Positions 30,536-44,947 of a DNA stretch of 64,000 bases are shown here, piece by piece. Every line of letters starts with the position of its first letter. Position 1 is the first letter of the stretch. Origin of the DNA: Gammaproteobacteria bacterium (GTDB taxonomy: Bacteria > Pseudomonadota > Gammaproteobacteria > Burkholderiales > Rhodocyclaceae); NCBI GenBank assembly GCA_018824085.1, contig JAHJHI010000047.1:1-64000 (forward strand), read 5' to 3'. A program made the translations under genes and the position numbers. The notes below the pieces were generated by a model. That model saw only the letters and a program-made list of their open reading frames with translations, did no database searches and was not told the DNA's origin.

Positions 30536-31612
30536 ATGACCGCACCCCGCAACGACACCTTCCTGCGCGCGCTGCTGCGCCAGCCCACCGACTACACGCC
30601 GATCTGGCTCATGCGCCAGGCCGGCCGCTACTTGCCCGAGTACAACGCGACGCGCCGTCGCGCCGGCAGCTTCCTGCAGCTGTGCAAGTCGCCCGCCATG
30701 GCCTGCGAGGTCACGCTGCAACCGCTGGAACGCTTCCCGCTCGACGCCGCCATCCTGTTCTCCGACATCCTGACGGTGCCGGACGCCATGGGTCTGGGCC
30801 TGTATTTCGCGGAAGGCGAAGGCCCGAAATTCGAACATCCGCTGCGCTCGGAAACCGCCATCCACGCGCTCAAGGTGCCCGACCCGACGGTCGAACTGCG
30901 CTACGTGGTCGACGCGGTGAGCGAAATCCGCCGCGCACTCGACAACTCGGTGCCGCTCATCGGCTTCTCGGGCAGCCCGTGGACGCTGGCGTGCTACATG
31001 GTCGAAGGCGGTGCCTCGGACGACTACCGCCATCTGAAGACGCTGATGCTGGACCGGCCCGACCTGCTGCACCACCTGCTGGGCGTGACCGCCGACGCGG
31101 TCACCCGCTACCTGAACGCGCAGATCGAGGCCGGCGCGCAGGCGGTGATGATTTTCGACTCCTGGGGCGGCGCGCTGAGCGCACACGCCTACCGCGAGTT
31201 CTCGCTCGCCTACATGCAGCGCATCATCGCCGGACTCACGCGCGAGCACGACGGCGAGCGCGTGCCGGTCATCATGTTCACCAAGGGTGGCGGCCAGTGG
31301 CTGGAAGCCCAGGTCGAGGCCGGCGCCGACGCACTCGGCCTGGACTGGACGACCGACATCGGACTGGCGCGCGAGCGCGTCGGTGACCGGGTCGCGCTGC
31401 AGGGCAATTTCGACCCGACGGCGCTGTTCGCGCAGCCGGCCGGCATCCGCCGCGAAGTCCACCGCATCCTGAACAATTACGGCAATCACCCCGGCCACGT
31501 GTTCAACCTGGGCCATGGCATTTCGCAACATACGAACCCTGACCACGTGAGCGCGCTGGTCGAGGAAGTGCACCGTCACAGCCGCGTAATACGCACCGCC
31601 GGCAAGGTGTGA
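30536..31612 (+). CDS. hemE: uroporphyrinogen decarboxylase
   Basis: 358 residues from the ATG at 30536. Converts uroporphyrinogen III to coproporphyrinogen III in haem synthesis. The signature [15 protein letters not shown] lies at residues 21-35, with [16 protein letters not shown] and the active-site Asp in [13 protein letters not shown]. Longer upstream readings lie inside trkH. Confidence 0.97.
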   Translation: MTAPRNDTFLRALLRQPTDYTPIWLMRQAGRYLPEYNATRRRAGSFLQLCKSPAMACEVTLQPLERFPLDAAILFSDILTVPDAMGLGLYFAEGEGPKFEHPLRSETAIHALKVPDPTVELRYVVDAVSEIRRALDNSVPLIGFSGSPWTLACYMVEGGASDDYRHLKTLMLDRPDLLHHLLGVTADAVTRYLNAQIEAGAQAVMIFDSWGGALSAHAYREFSLAYMQRIIAGLTREHDGERVPVIMFTKGGGQWLEAQVEAGADALGLDWTTDIGLARERVGDRVALQGNFDPTALFAQPAGIRREVHRILNNYGNHPGHVFNLGHGISQHTNPDHVSALVEEVHRHSRVIRTAGKV

Positions 31613-31615
31613 TAT

Positions 31616-31640
31616 GGCCGCCGCAAGACCGTTGGCGGCC
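31616..31640 (+). terminator. stem-loop after hemE
   Basis: GGCCGCC (31616-31622) pairs perfectly with GGCGGCC (31634-31640). There is no T-run, so it would be a weak terminator or only an mRNA 3' stabiliser. Confidence 0.35.
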
Positions 31641-31849
31641 CGGAATGCCGCTTGACGGGCGGCGGAAAAGGAAGACAGGGGTTGACTTATGCACAGTCGG
31701 CCGCTCAGGGCCGCTACAAGCCGAACACGGCGCCGGACGTCAAACGCGTTTTCGCAAGCCTCTGATAGAAAAGGCAAAAGTTTTTTCTTGACGCCCGATG
31801 AAAAATTTGGTGGTTTCGGCACCCGCTCAAGTTGCTGATCGCAACAAAG

Positions 31850-31870
31850 TTTCCCACAAAGTTATCCACA
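31850..31870 (+). promoter_or_regulatory. two tandem DnaA-box-like sequences upstream of priA
   Basis: TTTCCCACA (31850-31858) and TTATCCACA (31862-31870) lie in the AT-richest part of a 300-base non-coding gap. The second is a perfect DnaA box and the first differs at two positions. A TTGACG at 31788-31793 could be a -35 box. The site may let DnaA adjust priA expression. It is too small to be an origin. The rest of 31641-31941 shows nothing else. Confidence 0.35.
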
Positions 31871-31941
31871 AGCTATCCGTATTCCAAAGCCCTGCCGGAT
31901 GAGTGCGTTGCGGACAACAACGGCCAGTCTTGTTGAACGAC

Positions 31942-34167
<2,226 letters not shown>

Positions 34168-34195
34168 ACATGCCGTCACCGCAACGGGAACATCG

Positions 34196-34954
34196 ATGAG
34201 GGCCGACCAGGCACTGGTCGCACGCGGCCTTGCCCGCTCGCGCACCGTCGCGCAGGCGCTCATCGCGGCCGGGCGCGCCAGCGCCGCGTCCGGTGGCGGC
34301 TGGGTAACCGTCACGAAACCGGCGCAGGAGGTGGCGGACGGCACCGAATTGCGCGTTGCAATGGATGAAGCCGACCGCTACGTATCGCGCGGTGGCCTCA
34401 AGCTGGCCGGTGCGCTCGCCCACAGCGGATTCGACGTCACCGGCCTGCACTGTCTGGACGTCGGCCAGAGCACCGGCGGCTTCACCGACTGCCTGCTGCA
34501 GGCGGGCGCGGCGCGCGTCGTCGGCGCTGACGTCGGACACGGCCAGCTCGATGCGCGCCTGCGCGGCGACCCGCGCGTCGTGTGCATCGAACACCTGAAC
34601 GCGCGTGCGCTGGATGCGACGGCGCTGGGCACGCACGCGCCGGCCGGCGGATTCGATCTCGTCGTGTGCGACGCGAGCTTCATTTCGCTGGCGCTGCTGC
34701 TGCCCCGCTGGGCCGCGCTGCTGGCGCCGCATGCGCACGTGATGGCGCTGGTGAAGCCGCAGTTCGAACTCGGCCCGGACGCACTCGGGCGGGGCGGTAT
34801 CGTGCGCGATGCGGCACAATACCCGGCCCTGGAGGTGCGCATGCGCACGCTCGCGCAAGCGAACGGTCTCATCGCACTGGATTATTTCGACAGCCCGATC
34901 AAGGGCGGCGACGGCAACCGCGAATTCTTCCTGCACGCCCGCAAGGACGACTGA
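34196..34954 (+). CDS. tlyA: TlyA family rRNA methyltransferase/haemolysin-like protein
   Basis: 252 residues. N-terminal S4 RNA-binding domain (about 1-60, RADQALVARGLARSRTVAQALI) and an FtsJ-like methyltransferase domain with LDVGQSTGGFTDCLLQAGA as the SAM site and KPQFE downstream. TlyA proteins 2'-O-methylate ribosomal RNA; the haemolysin name is historical. It follows priA by 28 bases. Confidence 0.9.
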   Translation: MRADQALVARGLARSRTVAQALIAAGRASAASGGGWVTVTKPAQEVADGTELRVAMDEADRYVSRGGLKLAGALAHSGFDVTGLHCLDVGQSTGGFTDCLLQAGAARVVGADVGHGQLDARLRGDPRVVCIEHLNARALDATALGTHAPAGGFDLVVCDASFISLALLLPRWAALLAPHAHVMALVKPQFELGPDALGRGGIVRDAAQYPALEVRMRTLAQANGLIALDYFDSPIKGGDGNREFFLHARKDD

Positions 34955-34988
34955 CATCCGCGACGCCGCGCACCCCGACCCGCACACC

Positions 34989-35828
34989 ATGACCGACACC
35001 ACCAAGCGCATCTGCAGCGTTGAATTCTTTCCTCCGGCAACCGAAGAAGGCGCCGAAAAGCTGCGCGCCACGCGCCGCCAGCTGCGCCAGCTCGACCCCG
35101 CCTTCTACTCCGTCACCTACGGCGCCGGCGGCACCACGCGCGACCGCACGCTCGAAGCCGTGCTGGAAATGAAGGCCGAAGGCCTGAATGCCGCGCCCCA
35201 CCTGTCGTGCATCGGCTCCACCCGCGACTCGCTGCGCGCGACGCTGGCGCGCTACAAGTCCGAGGGCATCCACCACATGGTCGCGCTGCGCGGCGACCTG
35301 CCGTCGGGCCTCGGTGATCCGGGCGACTTCCGCTACGCCAACGAGCTGGTCGAATTCGTGCGCGAGGAAACCGGCGACTGGTTCCACATCGAAGTGGCAG
35401 CCTATCCGGAAGTGCATCCGCAGGCGCGCAATGCGGACAGGGATCTGGAGAACTTCGTGCGCAAGATGAAGGCGGGCGCCGATTCGGCGATCACGCAGTA
35501 CTTCTACAACGCCGACGCCTACTTCGCCTTCGTCGATGACGCGCGGGCCAAGGGCGTCGATGCGCCGATCTTCCCGGGCATCATGCCGATCGCCAACTTT
35601 TCCAAGATTTCCCGTTTCTCGGAAGCCTGCGGCGCGGAAATCCCGCGCTGGATGCGCCGCAAGTTCGAAGGCTTCGGAGATGATTCGGCGTCGATCCGCG
35701 CCTACGGGCTCGACGTCGTCACCACGCTGTGCGAACGCCTGCTGGCGGCCGGCGCGCCCGGCCTGCACTTCTACACGCTGAACCAGGCCGGTCTGACCTC
35801 GACCATCTGGCAGCGCCTCGGCCTGTAA
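34989..35828 (+). CDS. metF: 5,10-methylenetetrahydrofolate reductase
   Basis: 279 residues. FAD enzyme making 5-methyl-THF, the methyl donor used by MetH (encoded at 41.2 kb). N-terminal SVEFFPPATEEG, TYGAGGTTRDRT and LRGDLPSG stretches are standard, as is DSAITQYFYNADAYFAFVDDA. Only 34 bases separate it from tlyA, with no room for a riboswitch. Confidence 0.96.
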   Translation: MTDTTKRICSVEFFPPATEEGAEKLRATRRQLRQLDPAFYSVTYGAGGTTRDRTLEAVLEMKAEGLNAAPHLSCIGSTRDSLRATLARYKSEGIHHMVALRGDLPSGLGDPGDFRYANELVEFVREETGDWFHIEVAAYPEVHPQARNADRDLENFVRKMKAGADSAITQYFYNADAYFAFVDDARAKGVDAPIFPGIMPIANFSKISRFSEACGAEIPRWMRRKFEGFGDDSASIRAYGLDVVTTLCERLLAAGAPGLHFYTLNQAGLTSTIWQRLGL

Positions 35829-35849
35829 GGTCCGTACCGGAGCAACACC

Positions 35850-36269
35850 ATGCGCCTCTTCTCCATCCTCGCCGTCATCGTCGCGCTGTTCGGCGGCTAC
35901 ACCTGGGTCGTCCTCAACTGGAGCTACTCCAGCGGCGAGCGCGCCGGCTACGTGCAGAAGTTTTCGCACAAGGGCTGGTTCTGCAAGACCTGGGAGGGCG
36001 AGCTGGCGATGGTGACGATGCCGGGCACGCTGACGGAAAAATTCGAATTCAGCGTACGCGACCCCGACGTTGCGCGCCGGCTCAATGAAAGCATGGGCCA
36101 GCGCGTGTCGCTGCACTACGCCCAGCATGTCGGCGTGCCGACGTCCTGCTTCGGCGAAACGCAGTACTACGTCAGCGAGGTGCGCGTGGTCGACGTGAGC
36201 GAGGCGGAGCGACGCCTGCACGACTCGATGCCGGCGCTGACTCCGCCGGCGGCGGCACCCGCGCAGTGA
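35850..36269 (+). CDS. membrane-anchored hypothetical protein (139 aa)
   Basis: One N-terminal membrane segment (about residues 4-23), then a domain of about 100 residues outside with two cysteines (WFCKTW, TSCFGE) likely to pair. The segment YSSGERAGYVQKFSHKGWFCKTWEGEL recurs in a widespread family of uncharacterised small proteins. Its stop overlaps the start of the transporter gene (GTGA). Function unknown. Confidence 0.7.
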   Translation: MRLFSILAVIVALFGGYTWVVLNWSYSSGERAGYVQKFSHKGWFCKTWEGELAMVTMPGTLTEKFEFSVRDPDVARRLNESMGQRVSLHYAQHVGVPTSCFGETQYYVSEVRVVDVSEAERRLHDSMPALTPPAAAPAQ

Positions 36270-37447
36270 GCCGGTCGACGCGCGGACTCGCGCTGCTGCT
36301 CGCGGGCATGTCGGCCATCGGCCCGTTCGCGATCGACACCTATCTGCCGGCCTTCCCCGCCATCGGCGCCGATCTGGCGGCGAGCCAGGTCGAAGTCCAG
36401 CAGTCGCTCACCATCTACCTGGCCGCGTTCGCGCTGATGACGCTGTGGCACGGCGCGCTGGCCGATTCGCTCGGCCGCCGCCGCGTCGTGCTGTGGGCGC
36501 TCGCGCTGTTCTTCTTCAGCTCCATCGGCTGCGCGCTGGCCACCCGCATCGAACACCTGTGGATCGCCCGCGCACTGCAGGGCATGTGCGCCGGCGCCGG
36601 CATGGTGGTCGGCCGCGCGATGGTGCGCGACCTGTTCGAAGGCGCGCAGGCGCAGCGGCTGATGAGCACGATACAGATGCTGTTCGCGCTGGCGCCGGCA
36701 GCCGCTCCGGTCATCGGCGGCTGGGTGTTCGCCGCCTTCGGCTGGCGCGCCACGTTCTGGTTCCTCACCACCTACGCCGGCCTGCTGTGGATCGTCTGCT
36801 GGATGCGGCTGCCCGAAACGCTGGACCCGGCGCACCGGCGCAGCCTGCACCCGGTCTCGCTGGCGCGCGACTACTCGAAGGTGTTCGCTCACCCGGCACT
36901 GCGCGCGCTCATCATCGCCGTGTCGATGAACTTCGCCGGCTTCTTCCTCTATGTGATGTCGGCGCCGGCCTTCCTGCTGAACCACCTCGGCGTGTCGCCG
37001 CAAGGCTTCGCCTGGCTGTTCGGCCCGACCGTCGCCGGCATGATGACCGGCTCGTGGATTTCACGCCGTCTGGCCGGACGCGTCGAGCCCATGCCCACGC
37101 TGAAGCTCGCCTACACCATCATGCTCGCCGCCGCCGCCTGCAACGTGGCGCTCAATCTGGCCATGCCGGCCAGCCTGCCCTGGGCCGTGCTGCCGATCGC
37201 CGTCTATAACATCGGCCAGGCGATCGCGATGCCGACGCTGTCGCTGCTCGCGCTCGACCTGTTCCCGAAGGCGCGCGGCATGGTGTCCTCCTGCCAGGGC
37301 TTTGCGCAGTCGCTCACCAATGCGCTGGCGGCCGGCCTCGTCGTGCCGCTGCTGTGGGGCGAACCGCTGCACCTTGCGGCCGGCATGGCCGCCTTCATCC
37401 TGCTCGGCTGGCTGGCCTGGATGCGCTACCGGCAGGTGCGGCCGTGA
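36266..37447 (+). CDS. Bcr/CflA-family MFS drug exporter
   Basis: 393 residues with a GTG start and about 12 membrane segments. N-terminal IGPFAIDTYLPAFPAIGADL and the motif A loop GALADSLGRRRVV fit the DHA1 Bcr/CflA subfamily, which exports bicyclomycin, sulfonamides or small peptides. The real substrate cannot be read from sequence. Confidence 0.87.
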   Translation: MSRSTRGLALLLAGMSAIGPFAIDTYLPAFPAIGADLAASQVEVQQSLTIYLAAFALMTLWHGALADSLGRRRVVLWALALFFFSSIGCALATRIEHLWIARALQGMCAGAGMVVGRAMVRDLFEGAQAQRLMSTIQMLFALAPAAAPVIGGWVFAAFGWRATFWFLTTYAGLLWIVCWMRLPETLDPAHRRSLHPVSLARDYSKVFAHPALRALIIAVSMNFAGFFLYVMSAPAFLLNHLGVSPQGFAWLFGPTVAGMMTGSWISRRLAGRVEPMPTLKLAYTIMLAAAACNVALNLAMPASLPWAVLPIAVYNIGQAIAMPTLSLLALDLFPKARGMVSSCQGFAQSLTNALAAGLVVPLLWGEPLHLAAGMAAFILLGWLAWMRYRQVRP

Positions 37448-37656
37448 GCCGCCGCTTCCAGGTGCGCAGCCGGGACGACAACGGTCGCTGGCTGCACGAG
37501 GTGTTCGACGCCACCACCGGCGAAGCGGTGTTCGAACCGCACCCCGAGCTGTCCAGGTGTTTCGACGCGGCGGCCATGCTGGAGTCCGGCCTGGCGGTCG
37601 GTGAAGCGCTCGAACTGCTGGCGGCACGTCCGGTCAGCAGGAAATGCGGCTGCTGA
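37444..37656 (+). CDS. small hypothetical protein (70 aa)
   Basis: GTG start at 37444 overlapping the transporter stop. Soluble, with VSRRFQVRSRDDNGRWLHEV at the start and a C-terminal RKCGC that could bind a metal or form a disulfide. Coupled translation supports it being real; no family is recognised. Confidence 0.5.
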   Translation: MSRRFQVRSRDDNGRWLHEVFDATTGEAVFEPHPELSRCFDAAAMLESGLAVGEALELLAARPVSRKCGC

Positions 37657-37829
37657 ACGCCGCGCCCTGACGTCGGTTCGGCGCGCCTCTGCTGCGCCGC
37701 AACATCCGTTGATTCATGTCAATGGACTCCCGCCATCGCGGCATTACGGTGTGGCTGTCACGACGGCGCCGCGACAGTCACGAACGGTCACGGCCCGCCG
37801 GCCGCTTTCGTTCATCAGGGAGAACCACC

Positions 37830-38219
37830 ATGAAAAACCTCCGTTCCACGATTCTGGCCAGCGCCATGCTGCTCGGACTTTGCTCCGGACCGGCGCGTGC
37901 CGACGCGGACACCGACAGCGCCATGCTCGGGCTCGCCACGCGCAGCGGTTGCCCGACCTGTCACAGCGTCGAGCCGGGCGCCACGCGTGACGGCAAGACG
38001 CCGATCGGTCCGGCCTGGCGCGACGTGGCGGCAAAGTACGCTGGCGACGCGAATGCGCAGGCGGCGCTGACCCGCACCGTGCTGGAAGGCTCCAGCCCGT
38101 ACGCCAGCCACTGGAAAGGCAAGGTGACCGGCCTCGCCATGCCGCCCAACCAGGTCGCCATCGGCGAGGCCGACGCCGCGAAACTTGTGGGCTGGATCCT
38201 GTCGCTGAACGTGAAGTAG
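37830..38219 (+). CDS. periplasmic class I cytochrome c
   Basis: 129 residues with a signal peptide (cut after ARA, about residue 24). One haem-binding CPTCHS (about residues 42-47) and a distal Met in GLAMPPN. Resembles cytochrome c551-type electron carriers; partner oxidase is unknown. The ATG follows AGGGAGAACC. Confidence 0.88.
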   Translation: MKNLRSTILASAMLLGLCSGPARADADTDSAMLGLATRSGCPTCHSVEPGATRDGKTPIGPAWRDVAAKYAGDANAQAALTRTVLEGSSPYASHWKGKVTGLAMPPNQVAIGEADAAKLVGWILSLNVK

Positions 38220-38448
38220 CGCAACGAGACGGGCGCCTGCAACGGGCGCCTGTCCTCCGGTCGACTGATGCGGCATTTGCGTCCGCGACGTCACCCGCAT
38301 GCCGCCACGCTTCGGGGCGCGGGGCCCCTCCCCCGCCCTTCGCGGCGCACCAGAAACACTCACGCCTTTGCGCACCGCACCAACACGACAAGCGTTGCGG
38401 GCGACGGCCTTCGAAACGCGAAATTCAGAGCATAAAAAGCAACATGCT

Positions 38449-38481
38449 TATCAAGGACATGATGCGGAAATGTCCTTGATA
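38449..38481. repeat. perfect 12-bp inverted repeat upstream of the amidase promoter
   Basis: TATCAAGGACAT (38449-38460) and ATGTCCTTGATA (38470-38481) around a 9-base spacer, lying 26 bases upstream of the -24 element. It is likely an operator for a dimeric regulator. It is closer than usual for a sigma-54 enhancer. It lacks a T-run, so it is not a terminator. The rest of 38220-38603 holds a GGCGCC hairpin near 38235 and the promoter. Confidence 0.5.
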
Positions 38482-38507
38482 CTCAGAAACTTAAGCACGG
38501 CATCCGG

Positions 38508-38522
38508 TGGCCTGAATCTTGC
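38508..38522 (+). promoter_or_regulatory. sigma-54 promoter of the amidase-cohesin operon
   Basis: TGGCCTGAATCTTGC has GG and GC exactly ten bases apart and fits TGGC-N7-TTGC. It lies 82 bases before the amidase start. PEP-CTERM genes of this bacterial group are known to be often under sigma-54 and the PrsK/PrsR pair, which agrees with the downstream cohesin gene. Confidence 0.6.
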
Positions 38523-38603
38523 GATGGCAGCCTGTCTCGCCGCGAGGCGATACATCTTGTTGCATTTTTTAGCGTCTCAATCCTTACCGGGAAGAGGTCA
38601 CCA

Positions 38604-40391
38604 ATGAACAGGAAGCTACTGGTCACTGCACTGGCGTTGTTCGGCAACGTAGCCGCATTCGACGCACTGGCGCAAACAGCGCCGACGCAGTTCAATCTGA
38701 TCGAGGCAACGGTGCCGCAAATCCAGGCAGCCATGCAGTCCAGGCTGCTGTCGTCCGAACAGCTGGTCAATATGTATCTCGCCCGTGTCGCCGCCTACGA
38801 CGACGCGGGTCCGATGCTGAATTCCTACCTTTACGTCAATCCGGCCGCGGCCGCCGAGGCCAACACGCTGGACGCGCTTCGCTTCGTGCCGGGCAGGGAA
38901 GTGGGTCCGCTGTACGGCATTCCGGTCTTGCTGAAGGACATCATCAACACCCGCGACATGCCGACCACCGGCGGAGCCGTGGCGCTGAAGGAATCGATCC
39001 CGCTGCACGACGCCTTCATCACGAAGAAGCTGAGGGCCGCCGGGGCGATCATCATCGGCAAGGCGACACTGACGGAATTCGCCAACTTCGTGACCAGCGG
39101 CATGCCGGCCGGCTACAGCTCCTACGGTGGCTACGGCTTCAATCCGTACAACCCCGTGCCGCTGCCCGGCGGCGACGGACGTCCGCTGCTGAGCCCGAGC
39201 GGCTCCAGCGCCGGTTCGGGCATTGCGGCGGCGGCGAACCTGTCCGCACTGACCATCGGCACGGAAACGTCGGGGTCCATCCTGAGCCCCAGCAACGCCA
39301 ACGGCATCGTCGGCATCAAGCCCACGGTGGGTCTGGTCAGCCGCGACGGCATCATCCCCATCACGGCGGACCAGGACACCGCCGGACCGATGACACGTTC
39401 AGTGACCGACGCGGCCATCCTGCTCGGCGTCATCGCCGGCTACGACCCGGACGACCCCGCGACCGAAGCCTGCCTGGACGCCGACAAGTGCCCGGCCGAC
39501 TACACCGTCTTCCTGAACAAGGCCGGACTGGCAGGCGCACGCATCGCGGTGCCGCCTTTCCCGAGCAACCGCACGGCCATCATGGAAGCGGCGATACAGA
39601 CGATGCGTGATCTCGGTGCCACCGTCGACACCATCCCCGCCCTCGCGAGCGTGGGTGTGTCCGGCATCCTGAACTACGGCCAGAAACGCGATGTAAACGC
39701 CTACTTCGACAAGAGCGTGCCGGACACCTTTCCGATCCGGTCGCTGGCGGATCTGATCGCGTTCAACGAGGCGCATCCGGACATCGCGCTCAAGTACGGG
39801 CAGACCTCGTTCATCGCATCGCAGGCGCTCGACATTTCCGAAGGCAGCGCCGATACGCTGAAGTACATCGCTGACCGGGACCTCGGGTTCGAACGTTCGC
39901 GCGGCCTCATCAACGATGCACTCAACGGCCCGGACGGCATCGGGGGAACGGAGGACGACTACGACGCGATCGTCTATTCCGGCAGCGGAAGTGCGGGCAC
40001 GTGGGCACGCGCCGGATATCCGAGCATCGTGGTGCCCGGCGGCTTTGTCGAATCGAACGGTGCCCAGATTCCGTCGGGCGTCTCGTTTGCCGGACGGCCG
40101 TTCGGCGAAGGACGCCTGATCGAGCTCGGCTATGCCTTCGAACAGGCCACCGGTGCCCGGATTCCGCCAGCAAGCGCACCGGCGCTGCCGACCGACGTGG
40201 TCCGGCTGGGCGACGTCAATGGCGACGGCTGGGTCGACAGCACCGACGTATCGCTGGTCACGAAACGCATGAATCAGCCGGCCAGCGGCCCCTACGACAA
40301 GGCCGACGTCGACCATGACGGTCGGATCACCGCGCTCGACACGCGCAAGCTCGCGACGCTCTGCTCGCGTGCCCGCTGCGCCACGAAGTAA
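38604..40391 (+). CDS. secreted amidase with C-terminal dockerin
   Basis: 595 residues. Signal peptide (about 1-25, cut after LAQ). Amidase-signature domain (about 35-525) with the Ser-Ser-Lys triad: Lys 111 in LLKDIINT, cis-Ser 201 in SGSSAGS and nucleophile Ser 225 in GTETSGSIL. The last 60 residues form a type I dockerin with two calcium loops, DVNGDGWVDSTD (starting at 537) and DVDHDGRITALD. Dockerins bind cohesins, and the next gene encodes one. Substrate is unknown; the family cuts amides, including peptide or aryl amides. Confidence 0.88.
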   Translation: MNRKLLVTALALFGNVAAFDALAQTAPTQFNLIEATVPQIQAAMQSRLLSSEQLVNMYLARVAAYDDAGPMLNSYLYVNPAAAAEANTLDALRFVPGREVGPLYGIPVLLKDIINTRDMPTTGGAVALKESIPLHDAFITKKLRAAGAIIIGKATLTEFANFVTSGMPAGYSSYGGYGFNPYNPVPLPGGDGRPLLSPSGSSAGSGIAAAANLSALTIGTETSGSILSPSNANGIVGIKPTVGLVSRDGIIPITADQDTAGPMTRSVTDAAILLGVIAGYDPDDPATEACLDADKCPADYTVFLNKAGLAGARIAVPPFPSNRTAIMEAAIQTMRDLGATVDTIPALASVGVSGILNYGQKRDVNAYFDKSVPDTFPIRSLADLIAFNEAHPDIALKYGQTSFIASQALDISEGSADTLKYIADRDLGFERSRGLINDALNGPDGIGGTEDDYDAIVYSGSGSAGTWARAGYPSIVVPGGFVESNGAQIPSGVSFAGRPFGEGRLIELGYAFEQATGARIPPASAPALPTDVVRLGDVNGDGWVDSTDVSLVTKRMNQPASGPYDKADVDHDGRITALDTRKLATLCSRARCATK

Positions 40392-40425
40392 CGCCCCCCA
40401 CCCCACTTACCGGACTTCATCCATC

Positions 40426-40989
40426 ATGAAAATCCTCTCGTCCCTTCTGTTCTGCTGCCTGCTCGCCGCCGGCTCCGTTCAGGCCCAGAGCCTTTCCGTC
40501 GTGCCGTCCTCGCCGGTCGTTGCGCCGGGCGACACGTTCAGCATCGACATCGTCGTAACCGACCTTGGCGACACTGCGGCCAGCACACTCGGCACCTACG
40601 ACCTGTCCGTCGCCTTCGATCCGTCGCTGGTGAAGGTGTTCGGCATCACCTTCGGCAACGGTCTCGACGTATTCGATCTCGGTTCGCTGTTCACCGTTTC
40701 GTCGGGCTTCGGCACCATCAGCCTGTACGAGCTGTCGTTCGACTCGATCGACGATCTGGTGGCGCTTCAGCCGGATGCCTTCACGCTGGCCACGCTGACG
40801 TTCAAGGCGATTTCGCTCGGGACGACACCGTTCGACGTGTCGGTCACCGCGTTCGGAGATGCCTTCGGCGACAGCCTGCCGGTGACGCTGACCGGCAGTT
40901 CCGTCGCCGTGGTGCCGGAGCCGCAGACGCTTGCGCTCATGCTGGCCGGACTGGGCCTCATCGGCTTCGCCGCCCGCCGCAACGGCTGA
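40426..40989 (+). CDS. cohesin-domain protein with PEP-CTERM sorting signal
   Basis: 187 residues. Signal peptide 1-21 (cut after VQA). A cohesin-like beta domain (about 22-158) starts SLSVVPSSPVVAPGDTFSID and has LGTYDLSVAFDPSLVKV and LATLTFKAISLGTTPFDVSV, the usual cohesin pattern. The C-terminus is a PEP-CTERM signal: VPEP (163-166), a hydrophobic helix, then RRNG. An exosortase would cut it and attach the protein at the surface. It starts 34 bases after the dockerin amidase, presumably as its docking partner. Confidence 0.87.
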   Translation: MKILSSLLFCCLLAAGSVQAQSLSVVPSSPVVAPGDTFSIDIVVTDLGDTAASTLGTYDLSVAFDPSLVKVFGITFGNGLDVFDLGSLFTVSSGFGTISLYELSFDSIDDLVALQPDAFTLATLTFKAISLGTTPFDVSVTAFGDAFGDSLPVTLTGSSVAVVPEPQTLALMLAGLGLIGFAARRNG

Positions 40990-41009
40990 CCATCGCAACC
41001 GTTCCACCC

Positions 41010-41043
41010 GGGCCCCCCGCTGCGTGAGCCGCCGGGGGCCTTT
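41010..41043 (+). terminator. terminator after the cohesin gene
   Basis: GGCCCCC (41011-41017) pairs with GGGGGCC (41034-41040) and is followed by TTT. A strong GC stem with a short T-run, 20 bases after the cohesin stop. Confidence 0.6.
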
Positions 41044-41119
41044 CGCCGCCCTTGACTTGATCTGCCCGTCCTTTTAAGGTTCGGGCTTGCGCCGATTTGA
41101 GCCTTCAGCTTGCGGGCGC

Positions 41120-41185
41120 GTTATAAATTCCGCTAAAGCGAGCTGTCCGACCCGTCAGCACGCTCCGGCGCGCGGCGGGTTTTTT
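41120..41185 (+). promoter_or_regulatory. metH leader: promoter and attenuator-like hairpin
   Basis: A TTGAGC (41096-41101) and TATAAA (41122-41127) pair could form a promoter. About 25 bases on, ACCCG (41150-41154) and CGGGT (41176-41180) close a GC-rich hairpin followed by seven Ts, ending 52 bases before metH. A terminator in a leader would allow attenuation. No known methionine riboswitch core was recognised. It could instead terminate an upstream transcript. Confidence 0.35.
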
Positions 41186-41237
41186 GTTGTCCGTACGGCG
41201 CCCGCACCACACGGGTTACGTTCCACGGAGAACACTG

Positions 41238-44921
<3,684 letters not shown>

Positions 44922-44947
44922 TCGGCCGCGCGGTCGGCCGGTGCGCG

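Noticed and set aside
31641-31941. Replication origin at the DnaA boxes
   Set aside because: Only one perfect and one partial box, no cluster and no dnaA, dnaN or parAB nearby; a promoter-level site is more likely.
38604-40391. A second gatA
   Set aside because: Signal peptide and dockerin mark it as a secreted enzyme; the real gatA with gatC and gatB is at 7.3-8.8 kb.
41096-41237. SAH or SAM riboswitch upstream of metH
   Set aside because: The leader lacks the conserved core sequences I know for SAH and SAM riboswitches; only a hairpin with a T-run can be supported.
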